A stretch of 64,000 bases of DNA. Origin: Empedobacter stercoris. Its GTDB lineage: Bacteria; Bacteroidota; Bacteroidia; Flavobacteriales; Weeksellaceae. The position numbers and the translations under genes were made by a program. Shown in pieces: positions 43,205 through 51,689 of this stretch; position 1 is the stretch's first letter; every line of letters begins with the position of its first letter. The notes below the pieces were generated by a model. It saw nothing but the letters and a program-made list of their open reading frames with translations, was not told the DNA's origin and made no database searches. The stretch covers positions 2,238,501 to 2,302,500 of the forward strand of contig NZ_CP104209.1 of NCBI RefSeq assembly GCF_025244765.1. The letters are read 5' to 3'.

Positions 43205-43209
43205 TTATA

Positions 43210-43914
43210 ATGCAAAATATAGAAAATAAAGTCGCGTATATTACAGGCGCAACAAAAGGAATTGGGTTAGGAATAGCAAAAGTTTTAGTTGAAAATGGAC
43301 TTAAAGTTGCTAATTCAGGAAGAAACATAAATGATGTCGAAAAAGCACGCGAATACTTAGGAAAAGATAATGTTTTGGCTATTCAGTCAGATGTTAGACA
43401 TTTCGAAGATGAGCAAAATGCTGTAGAACAAATTATTTCTGCTTTTGGTCGTTTGGATATCGTCATCGCGAATGCTGGTTTAGGGAAATTTGCACCAGTA
43501 GATGAGCTTTCTTTAGAGGATTGGAACGCAATGATAGACACTAATTTAACAGGTGTTTTTCATACAATAAAAGCTTCTGTTGAGGCTTTGAAAGTGTCAA
43601 AAGGTTATTATATTTCGATCGCATCTTTAGCAGGAACTAATTTTTTTGCCAATGGTGCTGGATATAATGCTTCAAAATTTGGAGTAGTAGGGTTTACACA
43701 AGCAGCGATGTTAGATTTAAGAAATTATGATATCAAGTGTACAACGATCATGCCTGGTTCTGTAACATCTCACTTCAATGATCATGTCCCAAATTCTGAA
43801 GATGGATGGAAAATTCAGCCCGAAGATTTAGGACAAATGATAGTTGATTTATTAAAAATGAATTCAAATGTTTTACCAAGTAAAATAGAAGTTCGTCCAA
43901 CGAAGACAAAATAA
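43210..43914 (+). CDS. Short-chain dehydrogenase/reductase
   Basis: A 234-residue classical SDR from ATG 43210 (MQNIENKVAYITGATKGIG); an earlier start would overlap the SH3 gene. The cofactor motif TGATKGIGLGIA (TGxxxGxG), the NAG motif VIANAGLG, catalytic Ser in YISIASLAG, and YxxxK (YNASKFG) are all present. It is an NAD(P)-dependent oxidoreductase; the substrate is unknown, and FabG-like 3-ketoacyl reductase activity is one possibility. A terminator follows at 43918-43949. Confidence 0.88.
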   Translation: MQNIENKVAYITGATKGIGLGIAKVLVENGLKVANSGRNINDVEKAREYLGKDNVLAIQSDVRHFEDEQNAVEQIISAFGRLDIVIANAGLGKFAPVDELSLEDWNAMIDTNLTGVFHTIKASVEALKVSKGYYISIASLAGTNFFANGAGYNASKFGVVGFTQAAMLDLRNYDIKCTTIMPGSVTSHFNDHVPNSEDGWKIQPEDLGQMIVDLLKMNSNVLPSKIEVRPTKTK

Positions 43915-43917
43915 TGC

Positions 43918-43949
43918 AAAGGCCTCTAAAATGAGGTCTTTTTTTTTGA
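43918..43949 (+). terminator. Terminator after the SDR gene
   Basis: A 9-bp stem AAAGGCCTC / GAGGTCTTT (one G-T pair) and a long T-run. Confidence 0.75.
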
Positions 43950-44038
43950 AAAAAATAGTTGTAATTACCGATAGTTTACATAGTTTCGTGAAATATTTTA
44001 GATTGCAATATATGTAATCTTCAAACTAACATTCTTTA

Positions 44039-45097
44039 ATGAGTTTTAAGAAATCAATCAATCATTTTCGACGTACAATAATGCGTGGATTAACTGGAGG
44101 TATTGGCGATGGAAATTTGCCAAAAATAGAAAAAGATGAACTTCTTGAATTAAGAAGAGTATTGATAAACAGACCTAACCAACGTTTAGGAAATTTATTG
44201 TTAATAACACCTTTAGTACAAGAAATTATAAAAGATTTTCCAGAGGTGAAAATCGATTTATTTGTAAAAGGAAAGGTTGCTCCAATTATTTTCGAAAATT
44301 ATCCACAAGTTGATCAAATAATAGAATTACCCAAAAAACCTTTTAAAGAATTAATTAACTACGCGAAAGTGTGGATGAAAATCAAACAAAAAAAGTACGA
44401 TTTAGTCATTAATGTTGATAAAAATTCTTCTTCGGGTCGACTTTCTACTTCTTTTGCGAATTCTAAATATAAAATTTTTGGGAGTGAATTTGAACTTGAT
44501 ACAACTCAAGAAAATCAACTTCATCAAGCACAATATCCAGTTTATCAATTGAGAAAATTTAAAGAATTATTTAAAAATAAGCATGATCATTCTCCCATTC
44601 CATCTTTAGATATTCAGTTAACAGAAAAAGAGGTTCAAATAGGAAAAGAAACGCTTGATCATTTGACTAAAAATAAAGCAAAAAAAACATTAGCATTTTT
44701 CACCTATGCAACAGGTACGAAATGTTATGTAGCCGATTGGTGGACTGAATTTTATGAGGTTTTCTATCCAAAATATTCAGAAGAATATAATTTAATTGAG
44801 ATTTTACCTGTCGAAAACATTTCAATGTTAACACATAAACTTCCTACTTTTTATAGCAAAGATGTAAGAGAAATTGCTGCAGTAATGAAAAATTGTGAAT
44901 TTGTAATTGCTGCTGATTCTGGAATGATGCATCTAAGTTGTGCTGCTCCAACAAAGACAATCGGATTATTTAAAAGTGAAAGTTTTTTGAAACGCTATAA
45001 ACCTTACGGAGAAGGAAATGCAGTAGTTTTAGTAAGTGAGGGCGATAAAGATAAGAATCGTATAATTCAAGAAATGGATAAACTACTTTCTGTTTAA
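44039..45097 (+). CDS. Glycosyltransferase family 9 (heptosyltransferase-like)
   Basis: A 352-residue GT-B enzyme. NQRLGNLLLITPLVQEIIKDFPEVKIDLFVKG is the N-terminal GT9 motif (as in ADP-heptose:LPS heptosyltransferases). VREIAAVMKNCEFVIAADSGMMHLSCAAPTKTIGLF is the C-terminal donor site with the conserved DSGMMHL phrase. It likely adds a heptose or related sugar to LPS core. It opens the glycan gene group and is separated from the GT2 gene by 105 bp. Confidence 0.87.
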   Translation: MSFKKSINHFRRTIMRGLTGGIGDGNLPKIEKDELLELRRVLINRPNQRLGNLLLITPLVQEIIKDFPEVKIDLFVKGKVAPIIFENYPQVDQIIELPKKPFKELINYAKVWMKIKQKKYDLVINVDKNSSSGRLSTSFANSKYKIFGSEFELDTTQENQLHQAQYPVYQLRKFKELFKNKHDHSPIPSLDIQLTEKEVQIGKETLDHLTKNKAKKTLAFFTYATGTKCYVADWWTEFYEVFYPKYSEEYNLIEILPVENISMLTHKLPTFYSKDVREIAAVMKNCEFVIAADSGMMHLSCAAPTKTIGLFKSESFLKRYKPYGEGNAVVLVSEGDKDKNRIIQEMDKLLSV

Positions 45098-45202
45098 TAA
45101 TCAATATATTTAAATAATTGACAATAAACAAGTTGGTCTAAGCATTAATGTCTTATTTTTTATTTAATATTTCATAGCTTTGAACTTTGAAATATTAAAT
45201 AA

Positions 45203-45916
45203 ATGTCAACAGAATTCACAATTATTATTCCAATCTATAACGAAGAAGATAATTTGTTACGTTTGGAAAATGAGATGAATAAGTATGTAAAAACCGCTGT
45301 AAAATCAACTGAAATTTTACTGATTAATGATGGTTCTAAAGATAAAAGTTTACCATTAATCAAAGAAATCTGCCAAAGAAACGAGAAGTTTCACTACATA
45401 TCTTTTGATAAAAATTATGGATTGTCAGCTGCAATAAAAGCTGGTTTTGATTCTGTACATTCGAAATGGGTAGGTTATATTGATGCAGATTTACAAACAG
45501 CTCCCGAAGATTTCAATAAGCTTTTAGGTTTAGCAGATCAATATGATTTGGTTACGGGTGTTCGTGCAGATCGTAAAGATTCTTTTGTGAAAAATATGTC
45601 ATCTAAAATTGCAAATTCAATCCGAAGAGCTTTTACAAATGACGGAATGGATGATACCGGTTGTCCATTAAAAGTTATCAATGCTGATAAAGCGAAAAAG
45701 ATTCCAATGTTCAAAGGGTTGCATCGTTTTTTACCAGCTATGATTCTACTTCAAAACGGAACTGTAACTCAAGTTCCCGTAAAACACTTTCCTCGAATTG
45801 CAGGCGAATCGAAATTCAATTTATGGAACCGTCTATTAGGTCCTTTGATGGATTGTTTTGCATTTGTTTGGATGAAGAAAAAATACATCAATTATAAGAT
45901 TCAAGAAGGAGCATAA
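45203..45916 (+). CDS. Glycosyltransferase family 2, polyprenol-phosphate sugar transferase-like
   Basis: A 237-residue GT2: IIIPIYNEEDNLLRLE, LLINDGSKDKSL, the metal site YIDADLQTAPEDF, GVRADRKDSFVKN and KHFPRIAGESKFN with the ArnC/DPM-type QxxRxG-like motif (here FPRIAGESKF). No C-terminal membrane hairpin is present, unlike ArnC. It would load a sugar on undecaprenyl phosphate for the membrane transferase encoded two genes downstream. It overlaps the LAB_N gene by one base (TAATG). Confidence 0.87.
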   Translation: MSTEFTIIIPIYNEEDNLLRLENEMNKYVKTAVKSTEILLINDGSKDKSLPLIKEICQRNEKFHYISFDKNYGLSAAIKAGFDSVHSKWVGYIDADLQTAPEDFNKLLGLADQYDLVTGVRADRKDSFVKNMSSKIANSIRRAFTNDGMDDTGCPLKVINADKAKKIPMFKGLHRFLPAMILLQNGTVTQVPVKHFPRIAGESKFNLWNRLLGPLMDCFAFVWMKKKYINYKIQEGA

Positions 45917-46551
45917 TGTCAAATTGGATTATAATTAGCATTGGATTTATTGCGCAAACGCTTTTTTCAAGTCGGCTAATTTTGCAATGGATTGTTTCCG
46001 AAAAAAATAAAAAAGTACTTACACCAAAATTGTTTTGGGAAATTAGTCTTTTTGCCTCTGTACTTTTATTTTTATATGGTTATTTGCGTCATGATTTTTC
46101 GATTATGTTAGGTCAAACGCTAACATATTACATTTATATCAGAAACATACAGTTGCAAAATCATTGGCACGAATTCCCGAAAATTGTCCGTATTTTCTTG
46201 TATATTTTTCCTGTGTTAATTGTTTTGTATGGATTTAATAACGGTATTTTTGATGTAGATTTACTATTTAAAAACGAAAAAATTCCGACATGGTTGTTAT
46301 CATTAGGGATTGTTTCTCAGGTTCTTTTCACCTTTCGGTTTATCTATCAATGGCTTTATTCTGAAAGAAAAAATGAATCACAATTACCAATGGGATTTTG
46401 GTTAATTAGTTTATCTGGATCCTTATTGATTTTAATTTATGCAATTATCCGAAAAGATCCCGTTTTATTTGTTGGGCATTTTATGGGATTCATTGTTTAT
46501 GCTCGAAATATATTAATCAAACGAAAAGAAAAAAATGGTTCAGTGGATTAA
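45916..46551 (+). CDS. Double LAB_N-domain membrane protein (lipid-A disaccharide synthase N-terminal-like)
   Basis: A 211-residue protein built of two copies of the LAB_N module. Copy 1 (~residues 5-80) has FIAQTLFSSRLILQWIVSEK; copy 2 (~120-200) has VSQVLFTFRFIYQWLYSERK. Both then continue with FWxISL, a hydrophobic segment and a Y-ARN/IRN end (YIYIRNI, YARNILI). About six membrane helices are predicted. LAB_N proteins accompany lipid-linked sugar transferases. Position between a GT2 and an ArnT-like transferase suggests a lipid-carrier flipping or handling role, which is inferred. It overlaps the next gene by 17 bp. Confidence 0.85.
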   Translation: MSNWIIISIGFIAQTLFSSRLILQWIVSEKNKKVLTPKLFWEISLFASVLLFLYGYLRHDFSIMLGQTLTYYIYIRNIQLQNHWHEFPKIVRIFLYIFPVLIVLYGFNNGIFDVDLLFKNEKIPTWLLSLGIVSQVLFTFRFIYQWLYSERKNESQLPMGFWLISLSGSLLILIYAIIRKDPVLFVGHFMGFIVYARNILIKRKEKNGSVD

Positions 46552-48166
46552 ACAAAATTCAGTTTTATTTTTAATCATTGTGACAATCTTGATGTTGTTT
46601 GTCAACTTAGATGTTCTACAAACCAACATTATGGAAGCGAGAAATATAATTTCTGCGAGAGAAATGGTGAATAATGGAAATTGGATTTTTACTACACTTA
46701 ATGGTTTACCTCGATACGAAAAACCACCTTTACCAACATGGATTACAGCTGTATTTGGAAATGTTTTTGGTTTCGAAAATTTCTTTTGGTTACGCGTTCC
46801 AGTTGTTTTAATTACCATTTTATTAGTTATTTGGTTTTATAAAACGTTAACAAAATTCGATTTAACAAAACAGCAAGTTGTAAATTCTTCATTGGTTTTG
46901 ATTACGTCGTTTTACGTTTTTTTCTCAGGAAGAGATAACAATTGGGATATGTACACGCATAGTTTTATGATGGGTACAATTTTCTTTTTAGTGAAGGAGT
47001 TTCAAGTAACTAAATTTAATTTATTCAATTTTATAGTTGCATTTTTCTTCTTAGGATGTTCGATCATGAGCAAAGGTCCAGTTTCGTTGTATGCCTTATT
47101 TTTGCCATTTTTAATTGCTTATTTTTTAGTTTTTAGACAGAAATTAGGTAGAAATTTAAGCATCGCTTTATTGACGATTATATTGGGTTGTGTTGTAGGA
47201 TTTGCTTGGATGTTGTATGTAAAATACTTTGATGCTGAGCACTTTTTAGCAGCTTCTACAAAAGAAGTAAACAATTGGCACAGTTACAATACTCGCCCAA
47301 TTTATTATTACTGGAGCTTTTTTACACAATCTGGTTTGTGGACAATTCCAGCTTTGGTAAGTTTAATTTATCCTTATCTGAGACATAAAGTAACCAATAA
47401 AAGAACCTATCAATTTGCATGGTTATGGACGGTTTTTTCTGTGGTTTTATTATCGTTAATTCCAGAAAAAAAATCAAGATATTTATTACCAGTTTTGATT
47501 CCATTAGCGATGAATATTGGTTTTTATATCGAATATTTAAGATTAGAATTTAAAAACTTTAGCAATAAAGTTGAAAAATATTTTACAAATTTCGCTTTTG
47601 GTTTATATGGTTTAATTGGAATTGTAATCGCTGTAGGAGTTTTTATTTATACAAAAGATCGGTTATCAGAATTTTTGGTTTGGTCGATTCCGTTTGCGGT
47701 TGTTGGATTAGTTTTAGGTCTATCAATACTCAAAGGATTAAAAATAAAGTCTTTCGAACAAGTATTTTATTCCACCGTATTATTGATGTGTACAGTTGTT
47801 GCATTTGGCTTTCCACTTTCAAAATTAACGTTTTCCGAGGAACTGTATTCATCAGCTAAAAATCTTCATAGATTAGAAAAACAATATCAGATTAAAACAT
47901 ACGAAACGCAAAGTTTTGTACCAGAAATAGTGTTAGATTATGGCACTTCTATTCCGGCAATTTATGATGGAAAGAAGCTAAATTTTCCGAAAGAAACGAA
48001 GTTTGGAATGTTAGCAAATCAATCCGATTCAATTTTGATAGCAGAACAATTTAAGAATTATTCGTTTCAAAAAATTGGCGTTGTCGATTTAAATCATTCG
48101 TCAAAAAATCAAAAAAATTATAATGATCGTATTCAAAAGGATTATTATTTAGTTCAAAAAAAGTGA
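46535..48166 (+). CDS. ArnT/PMT-type membrane glycosyltransferase (GT39/GT83)
   Basis: A 543-residue protein with about 11-12 membrane segments. The first periplasmic loop has the ArnT/PMT pattern: EARNIISAREMVNNGNWIF followed by YEKPPLPTWI, where the acidic and catalytic residues lie. FLGCSIMSKGPVSLYALFLPF is also typical. It should transfer a sugar from undecaprenyl phosphate to lipid A or a protein/glycan at the periplasmic face. With the GT2 and LAB_N genes it is translationally coupled, so the trio forms one modification module; the sugar is unknown. Confidence 0.87.
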   Translation: MVQWIKQNSVLFLIIVTILMLFVNLDVLQTNIMEARNIISAREMVNNGNWIFTTLNGLPRYEKPPLPTWITAVFGNVFGFENFFWLRVPVVLITILLVIWFYKTLTKFDLTKQQVVNSSLVLITSFYVFFSGRDNNWDMYTHSFMMGTIFFLVKEFQVTKFNLFNFIVAFFFLGCSIMSKGPVSLYALFLPFLIAYFLVFRQKLGRNLSIALLTIILGCVVGFAWMLYVKYFDAEHFLAASTKEVNNWHSYNTRPIYYYWSFFTQSGLWTIPALVSLIYPYLRHKVTNKRTYQFAWLWTVFSVVLLSLIPEKKSRYLLPVLIPLAMNIGFYIEYLRLEFKNFSNKVEKYFTNFAFGLYGLIGIVIAVGVFIYTKDRLSEFLVWSIPFAVVGLVLGLSILKGLKIKSFEQVFYSTVLLMCTVVAFGFPLSKLTFSEELYSSAKNLHRLEKQYQIKTYETQSFVPEIVLDYGTSIPAIYDGKKLNFPKETKFGMLANQSDSILIAEQFKNYSFQKIGVVDLNHSSKNQKNYNDRIQKDYYLVQKK

Positions 48167-48220
48167 TTTACATTCGAGTAAAATTTTTAACCAAAAATAT
48201 CGTTATTTATTAAAAATCTT

Positions 48221-51200
48221 TTGCAGTTTCGCGTTTTATTCTTTCTGAGTTTTTGGTTAGCAAACAGTTTTGTTTTTGCTCAAAATTTTGGTTGGAAAAA
48301 TCCAAATTTCAGACAAGATTCTGTTCTAATTTCAGATACCATAAAACTTCAGTATAAAGGAATTTTAACCGAAAAATTTCAAGTTTTAGATTCTGCTGGT
48401 CATGCAATTCCAAAAGATCATTATTCAATTAATTTTGATCGAAACGAAATTTATTTCACAACTTCGTTAGCAAGACAAATGGTGAGAATTCAATATTTCG
48501 TCAATCCGAAATTGGTCGAATCAGTTTTCTACGCAAAGAATCCGTCGATTATTGTGAAAGATGACAAACCTGTTAACATTTTTTATCAACTCGAACCCGA
48601 TTCAAAGCAAGCAACCAAAGATATTTTTGAAGGATTAAATAGCAAAGGGTCGATGGTTCGTGGAATTCGTTTTGGGAATAACCAAAGTGGCTCTGTACAA
48701 TCTTCGTTAGACTTGGAGCTGTCTGGTAAATTATCGGATGACATTACAGTAAGTGCGGCAATAGCGGACAATAATGTTCCGATAGAATCTGATGGTTATA
48801 CGCAGAATTTACAAGAATTTGATAAAGTTTACATCGAATTAGCCAATAAAAATTCTAAAATTAGAGCAGGACATATTGATATTAACACCAATCAAGAACG
48901 AGATTTTTTCAATCCATTCAATCAAAAAGTAACAGGTTTACAATTATCCACGCAATTAAAAGGTGAGAAATCTTCGACAACTATTTTTGCTTCAGGAAGT
49001 ATTACACGAGGCGAATTTATGCGTGTTAATTTTGTAGGACAAGACGGAAATCAAGGTCCTTACCGCCTTTCAGGAAAGAACAATGAGCTGTATGTGATAA
49101 TTATTTCGGGAAGTGAAAAAGTTTACATTGATGGTGTTCAATTAGAGCGAGGAGAGCAAAATGATTACGTTATTAATTACAATACGGGAGAAATTTCGTT
49201 TACGTCGAACCGATTAATTACTGCAAACACGCGTATTAATGTCGAGTATTTATATAATTCGCGCAATTATTCCCAAGTTTTACTTTACGGTGGAGCTGAG
49301 TATGAAACAGAACGATTAAAACTGTCAGGTTTTTTCTTTTCTCAAGGTGATTCGAAAAACAATTCGCTTGGAAATGATTTAACAGATGATGAAAAACAAA
49401 TTTTGGCCAATGCAGGAAATGATCCAGCTAAAATGTACACTGTTTCTGCTGAAAGAACAAGTTATGATTCGAACCGAATTTTATATCGAAAAGTGAACTT
49501 AAATGGCTTAGATATTTTTGAATATTCGACTGATCCAAATGACGAATTGTATCAAGTTGCGTTTACGTATGTCGGTGCTAATCAAGGAAATTATCGTCAA
49601 ATAAATGCAAACCAGAACGGAAAAGTTTTTCAATTTACTGAACCTGTTACGGGTGTTTTACAAGGCGATTACGAACCAATTAAGCAATTGATTTCCCCAA
49701 AGAAATTACAGATTTATACACTAAATGGTCAATATCAGTTGAAAGATAATGGAAATATTGGTTTTAATGTAGGACTGAGTAATTATGATCAAAATTTATT
49801 TTCTTCGATTGATGATAACGCTAATTCTGGATTAGCAACCCGTGTTTATGGTGAAAAAACATTTTCTTTTAACGATTGGAAAATTACACCTTATGCAGAA
49901 TGGAATTTTATCAACAAAAACTACAAGAGTGCCGAGCGTTTGCGTGCGGTAGAATTTGCGCGTGATTTTAACTTGGAACAAGAATTAAGTGGCGTAAATC
50001 AGAATTTTATCACAGCAAAAATCAATTCAACTTGGAAAGAAAAATTTAACGCACAATACACATTTGATTATCTTGAAAATACAGGCCTGTACAAAGGTTT
50101 GAGAAATCAAATAGATGCGAATTATAAAACAGAAAAGGATGAGATTGTTGCGCAAGCCAATATTTTATCAACTAATGCAACGCTTCAAAATACCAATTTT
50201 GCACGCTACATGATTGATGGAAAACGAAAAATTGGATCTAAATTTTGGGTTGGTACGCGTGTTTGGGGAGAAAATAATGATATCGATGATTTGGTACAAA
50301 ATGAAAAATCGAATTTGAGTTTTAAATGGAATGAGTTTCAGTTGAAAGGAGGTTTTGCAGATTCTATTGGGCGAAAAATAGACTTAACGGTTTATCAACG
50401 TCAAGATGATTCGGTTCGTTTAGGGACTTGGCAAAATATTCAACAAAGTAAAGGACTAATTTTTAATTCATCTCTAATTCAAAAACAAAATCATCAATTA
50501 GGCATAAATTTTCATTATCGACGAGTAAATTATCAATTTTTGGATGCGGCAAACGAAGATTTTATGACGGGTAATGTGAAATGGTACAAAGCTTTTTTCA
50601 ATCAAGGATTGCAGTTAAATGTAGATTATGAAGTGGGGAGTGGAGTAGAGCCGCAGCGAGAATTTCAGTATGTAAAAGTTTCGGATGGAATGGGGATTTA
50701 CAAATGGACGGATTATAACGGAGATGGAATAGAGCAAATTGATGAGTTTGAAGTGGCAGAATTTATCGATCAAGCAAATTATATTCGTGTATATACGAAT
50801 ACAATAGAGTATTTAAAAACAAATAAAAATCAATTCAATTTTACGTTACGTTTTCGTCCAAAACAGGTTTTCAATACGGAGAATGAATTCTGGAATCGTT
50901 GGATGTTTCAACAAAATATTTCGGCAGGTAATTCTTTACGCAAAGAAGGTTCGACGTTAGAATGGAATCCTTTTACAAAATCTGCTTTGATTTTAGGGAA
51001 AACAAGAAGTATTCGTTCATCGATTTTCTTTAATCAAGGCACACAATATAAATGGTCGACGAATTTTATTTATAATCAACAACAATCCCAAACCTATGTT
51101 TATACAGGTTCTGAATACCGCGATTCGGATAGTTATTTGTTGCAAACACGTTACAAGATTTTAAAAGATTTGATTGCGAGTTTTGACACAGAATATATGG

Positions 51201-51643
51201 TAATTAATAGCGATTCGGAGATTTTTGCAAGTCGTCGTTACAAGTTAAACAATCTTCGTTTATTGCCAAAAATCAGTTATCAAACGGAGAAATCAATTGT
51301 AGCTTCGTTGTTTTATAATTATCAGAATAAGAAAAATGTTTCTGGAGAAGAGCAATTAAATCAGTCTGATTTGGGTACAGAATTGCAATGGAATAGTTCG
51401 GAAAAGATGAGTTTGTTGGGAAGTTTTAGTTTTATCAACAATCAATTTGTGGGTAATCAAGAATCAATTGTAGGAAATCAAATGATGGAAGGTTTACGAG
51501 CAGGAAATAATTTTGTTTGGCAATTGCAATTGCAACGACAAATCACAAGTTTTCTGCAATTAAATATTTCGTATGATGGACGAAAAACGGAAGAGAATAA
51601 ACCGATACATACCGGAAGCGTACAAGTACAGGCGAGGTTTTAA
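48221..51643 (+). CDS. Large outer-membrane beta-barrel protein, unknown, TTG start
   Basis: A 1,140-residue exported protein. No ATG exists between the preceding in-frame stop (48188) and the hydrophobic signal segment, so the start is TTG 48221 (QFRVLFFLSFWLANSFVFAQ follows). The N-terminal ~250 residues show beta-domains and MVRGIRFGNNQSGSVQSSLD, VTVSAAIADNNVPI-like segments and AGHIDINTNQ. The rest is alternating aromatic/polar barrel strands to a terminal RF. It has no TonB plug, so it is neither SusC nor BtuB-like. I know similar long flavobacterial proteins only as uncharacterised. It follows the ArnT-like gene by 54 bp and may belong to that unit. Confidence 0.75.
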   Translation: MQFRVLFFLSFWLANSFVFAQNFGWKNPNFRQDSVLISDTIKLQYKGILTEKFQVLDSAGHAIPKDHYSINFDRNEIYFTTSLARQMVRIQYFVNPKLVESVFYAKNPSIIVKDDKPVNIFYQLEPDSKQATKDIFEGLNSKGSMVRGIRFGNNQSGSVQSSLDLELSGKLSDDITVSAAIADNNVPIESDGYTQNLQEFDKVYIELANKNSKIRAGHIDINTNQERDFFNPFNQKVTGLQLSTQLKGEKSSTTIFASGSITRGEFMRVNFVGQDGNQGPYRLSGKNNELYVIIISGSEKVYIDGVQLERGEQNDYVINYNTGEISFTSNRLITANTRINVEYLYNSRNYSQVLLYGGAEYETERLKLSGFFFSQGDSKNNSLGNDLTDDEKQILANAGNDPAKMYTVSAERTSYDSNRILYRKVNLNGLDIFEYSTDPNDELYQVAFTYVGANQGNYRQINANQNGKVFQFTEPVTGVLQGDYEPIKQLISPKKLQIYTLNGQYQLKDNGNIGFNVGLSNYDQNLFSSIDDNANSGLATRVYGEKTFSFNDWKITPYAEWNFINKNYKSAERLRAVEFARDFNLEQELSGVNQNFITAKINSTWKEKFNAQYTFDYLENTGLYKGLRNQIDANYKTEKDEIVAQANILSTNATLQNTNFARYMIDGKRKIGSKFWVGTRVWGENNDIDDLVQNEKSNLSFKWNEFQLKGGFADSIGRKIDLTVYQRQDDSVRLGTWQNIQQSKGLIFNSSLIQKQNHQLGINFHYRRVNYQFLDAANEDFMTGNVKWYKAFFNQGLQLNVDYEVGSGVEPQREFQYVKVSDGMGIYKWTDYNGDGIEQIDEFEVAEFIDQANYIRVYTNTIEYLKTNKNQFNFTLRFRPKQVFNTENEFWNRWMFQQNISAGNSLRKEGSTLEWNPFTKSALILGKTRSIRSSIFFNQGTQYKWSTNFIYNQQQSQTYVYTGSEYRDSDSYLLQTRYKILKDLIASFDTEYMVINSDSEIFASRRYKLNNLRLLPKISYQTEKSIVASLFYNYQNKKNVSGEEQLNQSDLGTELQWNSSEKMSLLGSFSFINNQFVGNQESIVGNQMMEGLRAGNNFVWQLQLQRQITSFLQLNISYDGRKTEENKPIHTGSVQVQARF

Positions 51644-51651
51644 ACAATAAA

Positions 51652-51684
51652 AAAAAACGTTTTGAGCTATTCAAAACGTTTTTT
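51652..51684. terminator. Bidirectional terminator
   Basis: The stem AAAAAACGTTTTGA / TCAAAACGTTTTTT lies between the convergent outer-membrane protein and MG2-like genes. Confidence 0.82.
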
Positions 51685-51689
51685 TATTC

